A stretch of DNA of 64,000 nt from Nereocystis luetkeana (lineage: Eukaryota > Sar > Phaeophyceae > Laminariales > Laminariaceae), in contig JARUPZ010000026.1 in assembly GCA_031213475.1 (NCBI GenBank), positions 2,124,501 through 2,188,500 of the forward strand, given 5' to 3'. The notes under the pieces were generated by a model. That model did no database searches. It was not told the origin of the DNA and was given only the letters and a program-made list of their open reading frames with translations. Below, piece by piece: positions 55,597 through 64,000 of this stretch (within the stretch, counting starts at the first letter, position 1; every line of letters starts with the position of its first letter). Position numbers and translations under genes: made by a program.

Positions 55597-55694
55597 TTGA
55601 CCCTTTCATGCCTGAAGTCCCACTTTGGGGACGATCCAATACGATTCTGAGCAGCTTGTCCCCAAAACGAGACGGTGTGCCTGAAAAAGTTGAA
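55597..55694. mobile_element. Diverged piggyBac-like MITE
   Basis: TTGACCCTTTCATGCC on the left pairs imperfectly with the right end, and TTTGGGGAC / GTCCCCAAAA form the inner stem. Related to the element at 8223-8319 by the shared GTCCCNNTTTGGGGAC core. The TTAA targets have become TTGA and TTGA. Confidence 0.6.
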
Positions 55695-56632
55695 AAAGTT
55701 ATCCGAACAAAATCACAACAAGAAGAGCAACCCAATGCACTTGGACAGGATGCATCCAGTCCACTAACGTATTGTCTAGATGTACCCGTAGTTCAAGGGA
55801 TGATGGTGTGTTGGGCGTAGCTTAGACCGTTTCTTGATGTTTTATTTGAAGGTGAGGTATGCGCCAAGGTAATGAAATATTGTCTTTGGAAGCTACAAAA
55901 TGTCACAAAACGCACACGACGTTGAAAATGTGTATTTCTTCGCCCGATTTGACAAGCCGCTCTATTCGTTAGTAGGGCTGAAACAGTACTACTAGCACCA
56001 CACACCATTCATCATACCTGAAATGGAAGTGTGTTCACTACAGGAACTCAACCGATGAGGAAATGTTGGGGCGAGAGTGGGTAATTTCTTCAGAAACGTC
56101 ACGCTCCACCGCTACACGAGTGGACGCGACCCCCTCCATCTGAGATGCGCTTCGAAGGTGAGCAGGGCACAGGCGGTCGAAGCTTTTCTCGAACGCCAGA
56201 AGCCCTTAAAAGTGCAGATTGTCTTACCTGAAGTTCCGAAGCGGGACTGGAAGGCCGCTCGGTTAGATCGGCCTACGGCCTGTGGATGTTGCGGGCTTTG
56301 TCACGTTCCACACGGTGCGTGCACCGCCTATCGCTTGCCCATCTCATAGTAGGATGCTGAAAAAGGGGGTCGGTCGTTCACCCGTGTGCCGTAACATGTG
56401 TCTCCCCTTGTGCGACCTCGGGGAGACGGACGCGCCGGTAGGGGTGCACCTAACGGCTGCTGAGGCTGCGGACTTGAGCAGCTCTACACCTCACCACAAA
56501 AATATGGCTTTTAAGAACACGAAAACGTGCAACCGGATGAGAAACCCCACGTGGCCTACGCTAACTACGATTCCAACTATATTGCTGGATTCTCTGTCTC
56601 CGTCAGTGCAAATCGCTTACGCCAAAAGAGGG

Positions 56633-59600
56633 CTAACTCTGTCTTAGTTCCTGTTGGCACTCACCGTCAAGCAACGCTTCGTCAAAATCTGCGTCTTCGT
56701 CGTCTTCCATTTCGTCGTCCAAATACAGCTGGTCGGTGCTATGGCCGTGGCCTTCCCCCCAATGCCGAGGCGGTTCGGCTCGGGTGGGTAATTTCTTCCT
56801 CAGAGTGACAGAAGGCGGCGGCGAATTGGCCTCCCTCAGCAGGGTGGGGAAAATGACAGCGGTCGGGATCATGAACAGCGCGGTCACCGTTGTCATCTTC
56901 GCCTGGGTTTAAGTGGCGGCGGTGGTGGCAGCAGGAGGCGGGAAGGGGGTAGTGATGTCGTCCATAACCGCAGTCGTAGGGTCGATATCGCCGGTCGCCC
57001 CGGTGGTTCAAGTGGTTAACATCGAATTCTACTTGTGCTTGAGTGCTGGGTTCGAGCCCCAGGTGGGTCGGACTTTTGACTATATTTGCAAAAATAAAAA
57101 TAAAAAGGATTCAATTGTTGAGAGCGCCTTGCAGCGTGGGTAGGCACAATACGATGCGAGTCGACGAGGGAAGAAAAGGCTGAAATCTTCTCGCGATAAA
57201 AATGAAGGCACGTACCGTAGCGGGAAGGGGGTAGAAGAGCCTGCTATGTGACCCCGGATCTGAGTTACGAGTTGGAAGGAGAGAGAGAAGAAGATGTGCG
57301 AAGATAATGGATGGGATGAGCGAAAAAAAAAAAGAAAAAAAGACCCTCGTGGCCCTACCATTCCGGCACGTCGAACTATCACCGCACAGGTATATATTGC
57401 TTGCAACAAGCACGAAGCGCCCTAGGATGCTGGAACGCGTCAGGTGTGGGTAGGGGAGGTATACATGTTATCATGCATGGCCGTAGTCGTATGACCATAG
57501 ACCCTCGCATCCCTACAATGCCGGGACAGAACACGTGTAGGTTTCACCGACGAGGGAGCCATTGCTTGCCACAAGCGGGAAGCGCAGTGAGGTGTTGGGC
57601 GAGTCGCATGAAGGGTGAGTTGCATCCTACGGAGAGCCGCTTTAACAGGCGGATTTTGTTTGCGTGTGGATGACGACGTCAATGAATTTATGTATGTTCC
57701 GGCGTGGCCACTTTCGGAGTCAGCAAATGGCTTACTCTAAAACTTGCCTCGTGAGTACCTTGCCATATACACCCTACGTGATATGATCATCTCGCTTGTG
57801 CGTAGTCAAGGTTCTCTCACAAACATGATCTTATCCGACAGCCAGCTGTAGTAACCGGCGAAAACTAAAACAAAAATCTGAACCCTGCCCGTGTAGCCCA
57901 CGCAGTGAGAGGCTTGCTTTACAGCGTCGTCGCCAACCGACGCCAACCCAACCTCTATATATGTGTGTACCAGGTAAATCATACGGCTAGCGGGCGGGAT
58001 GGTAGCAGGTTGTAAGCCAAATTGAGTAAACCAGATGGTGATTCTTATCGCATCTTCTATCGAAGCGCACTTGAGGTAGGGCTACAAACAACTGTTTCGG
58101 AGGCTCTCCACGTGAGGTAGCCCCATACTGGCTGGCCGAAACTCCAACTTTCGACTGGTGCCGAACAGGGTCTATCTCCATTTTCACTTTCACGCTTAAT
58201 TAAGCCAGTTTAAACTGCTGTTCGGTTCCGGGGTGAACTTCGTTCAATCTGAGTGGTGTGTCCCGAAGGCGGGACATCAATACTAAACAGGTTAAGCCTC
58301 GAAGGCGAGTGGTTCCAAACATCACTCCAATGTTCGGCTTGACAATAATTTTATCGGTGCAGCGTGGAAATCCACCCCATGTCAGCGCATCATATCGCAA
58401 AAAGGGAAGGCATACGATATTGAAACTCAAAACGGTGATAGGGTAGCTGCTCGGCCTAATAATGGCTCTTAGCAGCAAACACAAGAAGACATAAAGTAGG
58501 CAACACCAGGCCTAGATGGGGTTCGAATATTTCGCCTGATGAGCACAGCCACACGTCCTAGAAAAGCCAACGTGTTCATGATCAATAACGGTTCGACGCA
58601 TAGTGTATACTATTGGGTGTGTCAACGGAAAGTGCCTTTTTTGCGTTCCATGATGTCACCAGGGGCATGCACCATGGCTCAGTCGGGGTTGTTAACCACG
58701 ACTCGGACCGCGGTTAACCGTGGCGCAGTTCAAGGGTCCATCCATCAAGCATGCCATGAGTCGTTCCATGGCGGGTGGTAGAGTAGTGTAGGCCATTTGG
58801 GTGATGGCCCTTTGTTGGACAGACCGTGAGACACACCGAGGGCTCGAACATGAAAGGCCATTGTGGGTCATGGCGCAAGCCGTGAATTATTTTATTTCCA
58901 TGCAATGGACCATGGTTAGTGCATGCATCTAAGGTGTGTACCATGGTATGTTCCATGGCGTTTTCGTGACCCTTGGTGCATACCATGGCGCGCGATGGAT
59001 CACGCCATGGTATAGTTCACCGTGGTCGGCAATGGCGGGGAGCCGCACTGCGTCCGTGGATCAGTCCCTTAGAATCCTAATTTGAATGTTATATGACATG
59101 GTAACTGATAGCACGTTCCAAATAATGTGCTACAGTAGGAATGCCCCATGGTGCCCCATTGCTGGATGGTCCGATATAACATCTTCCATGGCAAGGTTTA
59201 TGCTTCCAAATCGTTCATGGGGTATGACGTGGCATATGTGATGGTGAGTGCCATCAGAAAAGCCACGGGATGGATTTTCTTGATACACTACTCTGCGAGT
59301 CAGGGGTTGCGCCATGGCAGGTGGCCTTAGTCATACGCAACGTAAATTTCCGGAATATCAGATGTTGATATGATATTCATGATCATTCGACACAGCATGT
59401 CAGGTACAGTCGCTAATACATATCACAATATTCCATCGGGCGTACTAGGGTGTAAGTCGGGTTGCTCCGTGGCACGTGACATGGATCGTACGCAAGGCCT
59501 ATTGAAGGAAACTCATACTTTGATACCAGGTATGACATTCCATGAGGGAGACCATTGCATTCTCCATGGTCGTTCCGCTCAGCATGACAAATACCATGAC

Positions 59601-62600
59601 GACATGAAATATATACCTCTATATTCCGTAGAGAATAATAAGGCGTATCTCCTCGCATCAATAGCTCCATGGCCGCTTCGAACCGCACTCAAAACTAGAC
59701 GCAACACCTATTTGGTTGCCTTGGAGGCTCGGCCAATCCCATAGTGGTGCTTGTCACGAAAAACAAAACTTGAAAAGCCGAATTCGTGATACAGACATAC
59801 AGGTACATGGTACACGTAGTCTCTTACCCGAGTGGCTCTCAGCGGCTGAAGAAGAAGGACACAAACCGCAGATATCTACCCGAGCACGGGTCTCGCAGGC
59901 GTTCTGCGATAGAGGTAATTATTCCCACTTTTCTTCCTTGTGAGGCAATACTTCTATTTGATAGGCTGGCTTCTGTGGTGGGGAGCTGCCCATCATCCTT
60001 TGGTGCTATGCAACCGTTTGAATGTCAGATCTATCCATTGGCCATGGCTCCGCTTGTCGGGATACGGGTGAACTGTTTCTTTAAGCCCGTGCAAACCTGT
60101 CCTTGGGTGGTGTACATAGCGCTTCTCAAGTGGAGAGTTTCAGGGAATTTCAGGTTCATCACCCCCACTGTAGAAAACGTTCCTGGCACTGTTTCCATTG
60201 GTGACAAGTTCGCTCTAGCGAGATACGTGCTGGGCGGGAGGGGTAACGCATTTTGGTCGCCGACGTGAGTGCCGCATGCCGAAAATAAATGTCGTGCGGG
60301 GGTCGGAGAATGCAGTGTCGGTGTACTGGACAAACAAAACGGTGGCAAATACTAGCTTAGGCGACCCCCACCGTAAAACACACCACCTCATTCAAAGGGC
60401 AAGAATAATGGTAGAAATACCCGGCTTCCAGTCCAGGCCCTACCACCGGAACTTATGTATACATTTTTTAAGGCTTTGTTGCGGGTCGTGGCTTGTTGAG
60501 CCGACCAACTTTACCACGGCGAATAAAACAACAAATAAAAGTGAAACGATCGGCCCGCGCTTCACCTTCTCTCGAATATCAAACTGGCTCTTGCCGTAGA
60601 ACACCGCTTGCAGCGTTACTCCGCTCATCCAATCAGCCAGAAGTATCGCAAGGTGCTGCGACCTGCATTTCATTTTCGCGGCACAACAAACGCACAACAA
60701 AAGCGTTAATTTGGTGTAACCTTTTTGATGGTTTCTTGGCAAAGCGTTTTGACGAAAAGACAGCTGAACACAAAGTTGTTTCGTTGGACTATCTGGTCGC
60801 CCCGATAATGTTTCCGGAGGGGTTGGATTAATTTCCGTGTCAGGGTCTCGTGGTCCTGCAGTGCGGACGACAGGTCGAAAATCCGTCACTTATAGCTATT
60901 ACGGGGGACCATAGTTAATAGGACCAAATATTGTGAGTAAAAATGGTTAAATATATAGGTTTTCATGTTTACCATAGATCCTATTAACTATGATCCCCCG
61001 TAACAGTACTGCAAAGGCCGATTTAAATCAGGACGCACTATTAATATGTACCTGGTACACCCAAAAGTCGTATATCACACGTTTGTGCGCTCCGTATTTC
61101 GTTCTGATTCCTGTGTTCCCCCGCAGTGGCAGTAATATGTGCATGTTGACCGGGTCGCGGGGAGCCGCCCCTCTTTGCGAAAGGTGCGCCCGAACCAAAC
61201 AATTGTAGAGACGTTGGGCAGTGCAGCAGACCCCACAATATACGGACAACTTCGCAATCTGGTAAACCTATTCATGGTATGCTTCAGTGATCAAAGTATT
61301 CATAAAGTTGATTTTACGCCCACAATATGCAATCTTGAGGGTCCCGGTCACCCGTGTTGTTTCATGAGCCCCAGCCCGTGTCTCTAAGTAACCCACACTT
61401 TAAACCAGACCACAGCCATCATTTTCTCGCGCATCTGTACCTATTACTTATCTGTTAGCAGCGGAGCCTCTCCATAACGACCGAGCTGCAACTTATTTAA
61501 TGATACACTTCGCACCGGTATAGTTGGCTTTGGTTTTCGAGGGACTCGGGGCGCAAATTTTGATCCTACCTGGTGAGGAGGGTGGCGTGGAAGTGCTCGG
61601 TCGATGATCCCCGGAGGGAGCTCCACGCATGGTTCATGAATACACTACCGACGGCCACCTGATCATGACGCAATGCGTGCGCACGGGCAATGCGAGGTGG
61701 CGAGAGTATCTAACCCCCGTGTCGATTGATACATTGCCCCGTCATACCCCCGCAATATGAGCTTTTTTTGTAGAGGGCAACGGCACAGTCGCGGATCCCA
61801 TACCCCCGCGGCAAAGATGCAGTTCACGACACACATCTCGAACAACTGGGATTTGTGCGTCGTTTCGTTTTAAAGCTTTTCACGGATCGTGATCCGACCG
61901 GTCGGGTCGGGTCAATATGGTTGGGCATAAGATGGGCCGGGTCGGCGGGAAGATTCCAGACTCTCAATGGTCAAGTTAGGTCACCTTTACCCTACCTGAT
62001 TCCACCTGACCCGCGAGGTTCGCCTCGACCCGATACAATGCCTGAAAGGTTCCCTCAAGGGTGTGCGTGTGTTATTACGGGGGGCCCTAGTTAACAGGAC
62101 CTATGTTATACATAAACACCTATATGTTTAACAATTTTTACTAACAAGATTTGGTCCTATTAACTATGGCCGGCGTACAATACGAATGCGATGTTGAGCT
62201 GGAATGCGCGTCACGAAACGTATGAACACAACTGTTTCGTCAGGCGTGCACGCAAATTGTGCGAGCTCTCTCTCTCTCCTTTGTAAGTTCGATGTGCGCT
62301 CGAGCAGCAAGCTCAATGAGACACTATATGGCGGGGTACAAGTACTCTACGCGACAGATAGATTTTGAGGTTACGTGCTGGGCTGGCACAAGCTTCGCGA
62401 TGTTACGTTTTCGCGCGTGGTAAAACGCCACGACTAAACACGGGAAACGTAAAACAGTTATTTCGACTAGCTTGCGATGATGTGTCTCTTGCATGGTACC
62501 AGTACTCCACGCACGTCGTCGTGGGGAGTGTTATTTCAAACCTTCTAGCAATAAAAAAGCAAGGCGCGTACCGTAGCGAGGGGGGGGAGAGGGTCACGGT

Positions 62601-62855
62601 GTCGTGACCTAGGCTCTACGTAGCGACGATTAGGAGGAGAGAGAGAGATGGTAAGTGTCAAGACGATAAACGCCATCGGGGGAAAACAAAAAGCAGATCT
62701 CGACATTGCCTAACTAGCACCCACACCTTCGCCAAAGTTTCCTTCTTCTTATCCGCTACGATCGTATGTATCTCAAGGCCTCGGCTCTCAAACTGGGAGT
62801 TGCTGATGATGTCGTGACGGGCTTCGCGTTCTCTCTTCCGCATCTGTGACGTCAT
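56633..62855 (-). CDS. Second spliced gene (-), ~206 residues, function unknown
   Basis: Four exons join in frame: 62727-62855 (ATG at 62855, or internal from 62843 after CACAG), 61570-61658, 60097-60229 and 56633-56902 (621 bp with stop). Donors read GTGTGG, GTAGGA and GTTTGC; acceptors are ATCAG, CGCCCAG and ACCCAG, the last after a pyrimidine-rich tract. The first exon is charged (RKREREARHD, ADKKKETLAK). Exon 2 includes VFMNHAWSSLRGSSTEHFH. Exon 4 has one hydrophobic stretch (VTALFMIPTAVIFPTLL) and an acidic tail (DDEMEDDEDADFDEALL). Family not recognised. A perfect donor (GTGAGT) after 56665 could replace the terminal stop and carry the message on towards the membrane-protein gene. Upstream exons may lie beyond the window. 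Confidence 0.5.
57185..57330 (-). repeat. CT-rich dispersed repeat, copy 2 (inverted)
   Basis: Reverse complement of the repeat at 21479-21625, nearly identical over about 140 bp. Located in intron 3 of the second spliced gene. Confidence 0.75.
57340..57645 (-). repeat. Tandem dispersed repeat related to 38.7 kb
   Basis: Two adjacent copies of a ~155 bp unit can be seen: CCCTCGTGGCCCTACCATTC..GCTTGCAACAAGC and CCCTCGCATCCCTACAATGC..GCTTGCCACAAGC. The second copy aligns with the inverted segment 38695-38890. Confidence 0.65.
58660..59680. repeat. CCATGG-rich intron segment
   Basis: I count 12 CCATGG palindromes in about 1 kb, against roughly 0.25 expected by chance. They are spread irregularly between other CATGG/CCATG strings rather than in a strict tandem array. 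No reading frame or family explains them. Confidence 0.65.
60899..61003 (+). mobile_element. 105 bp MITE family 1, copy 4
   Basis: Left flank TA (60897-60898). The right flank has CA where TA is expected, a single change. Same orientation as copies 1-3. In intron 2 of the second spliced gene. Confidence 0.88.
62075..62178 (-). mobile_element. 105 bp MITE family 1, copy 5, inverted and diverged
   Basis: The interior is the reverse complement of the other copies. The left end reads TTACGGGGGGCCCTAG after TA; the right end is damaged (GCCGGCGTACAATA). In intron 1 of the second spliced gene. Confidence 0.8.
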
Positions 62856-64000
62856 TGAGGCGAATCGAAGAGCGCATCAGGGGGGGAGGGGTCAGGGGGA
62901 CGCGTGCGACTGTAGAGGGCTAACACCTTAACTCGTTTAAGACTTAGCTCAAGAAGGGGGAGAAACTCCTCAGAATTTGAGCGGTGTGTTCCCAAAGCAG
63001 GGCCGGAGCCCACGTTGTTGTGACTTTTTGATATGAGGCACTTGACTTCTTGAAGGTATGCGCAACCATGTGAACAATCCCGCACAGTCTACGGTAGGCA
63101 TATCACGAGCAATGATGGTGTAAAACGCTAAAGTGGTACTACTTCAACGCAAAATAGAAGGACCTTTTGGACTAGATATTTAAGTGCAAACTGCCCCCAG
63201 ATTTCGGGTCAGACTCGCACAGATTTTCAAAGAGGTCGGGAAGGGAACGCGATCAGTCGAAAATTCTCTGACCATGCTTTCCCTGACGTTGCACGCGCTG
63301 GGGGCATGAACAACGAGTCGAGGAACACTGCACGTCGACGGTCAATCGGAGGTAGTAGTTGTGGACGGATGTTATACTTTGTGCATTTAATGCGTTGCTT
63401 TCTTCTGACTATTTCCTTCAATATCTACAGAACAATTGAGGGATGTGAAAATGCGGTCCCCTCACGGCGCGGAGGTGGCACCACTTGGAAAATGACTGGC
63501 AACCCCAACCTCTGTCTGAGTTTCTGCCGACCGAAGAAAAGGGAGTGGACGTTGTGGGACAAAGGTTGAAATACAAGAGAGAGCGTACACCCTCGCCGAC
63601 ACGAGTACAATTACGTGAACTGCTACTGCTGCAGTTAGTTGAAGAAACGTGAAGGGAACTGACGTGCGCAAAGTTCCCCTCGACAGGCAGGAGTATGGTA
63701 AGTACATGCCGCAAGAGATGCATCAATAGGAGATTCGGGGATACTCCCGGGATACCCCCTGACTGCCACGGTACGCGACATTCCGAAAGGCTCGACCTCC
63801 CCTGCTTTTCGAGGATATTCATCAGTGGTCAACGATGAAGCACGTGATGCAGGTTGTCAGGTCCAGCAAGTATACGAATATAAAATACGTCGGATAGGGC
63901 TATTTAGTCTTTTATTTTAGGCATGACGCTCCAGCCATCAAAACACAATGGGTGCGTCGAGCACTGAGCGAAGTCGACACCCCTTGTTCCGCTCAAGACT
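62856..64000. other. Region upstream of the second spliced gene
   Basis: It should contain the promoter or further exons of the minus-strand gene. A pyrimidine-rich tract just before 62843 could serve as a splice acceptor. No other gene, repeat or domain was recognised. Confidence 0.4.

Noticed and set aside
56994-57072. tRNA-like sequence with GGTTCGAGCCCC and a D-arm-like GTTCAAGTGG
   Set aside because: The T-arm pairs well, but the acceptor stem has mismatches and no 5 bp anticodon stem can be formed; at most a decayed tRNA-like fragment.
59786-60268. 160-codon plus-strand frame
   Set aside because: It begins with a non-ATG codon and overlaps the minus-strand exon 60097-60229, which has a strong acceptor and phase agreement with its neighbours.

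Overview
The window is nuclear DNA from a eukaryote with sparse genes and many repeats. Three tandem-repeat genes carry the cysteine/histidine repeat C-x4-C-x16-C-x2-H-x12. That is the EsV-1-7 domain, named after a phaeovirus gene and expanded in brown algae, where the Ectocarpus developmental regulator IMMEDIATE UPRIGHT belongs to the family. With long repeat-filled introns, short exons with GT..AG borders, an FNIP-repeat relic and a decayed Ty3/Gypsy element, the best guess is a brown alga with a fairly large genome. The species cannot be read from the sequence.

Layout. 1-4.3 kb: repeats and unassigned DNA. 4.4-6.2 kb: intact EsV-1-7 gene (+). 6.2-7.3 kb: its duplicated 3' flank. 8.2-10.3 kb: small DNA transposons, including two tail-to-tail copies of one ~830 bp element, one of them split by a TA-inserting MITE. 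10.9-17.8 kb: dead Ty3/Gypsy retrotransposon (+) with recognisable protease, reverse transcriptase, RNase H and integrase. 18.35-20.9 kb: second intact EsV-1-7 gene (-) and its flank. 21-34 kb: no complete gene, but an FNIP-repeat relic, foldback elements and ACCGYC minisatellites. 34.2-37.1 kb: EsV-1-7 pseudogene (+) built largely from a 342 bp higher-order repeat, followed by the same 3' flank. 39.3-53.8 kb: a seven-exon gene (-) that I reconstructed for a 340-residue multipass membrane protein of unknown family. 56.6-62.9 kb: exons (-) of a second spliced gene of unknown function, just upstream of the first.

The three EsV-1-7 copies share about 80 bp of 5' flank and about 1 kb of 3' flank, including stretches rich in CCATGG, so they arose by duplication of a whole gene cassette. 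The two spliced genes lie head to tail on the minus strand. Their exons join in phase, and their introns hold nearly all the repeats of the right-hand third of the window.

Limits. Splice models were built by eye from reading frame, phase and splice-site sequence. No homology search was run. I found no convincing tRNA, rRNA, CRISPR or LTR ends.
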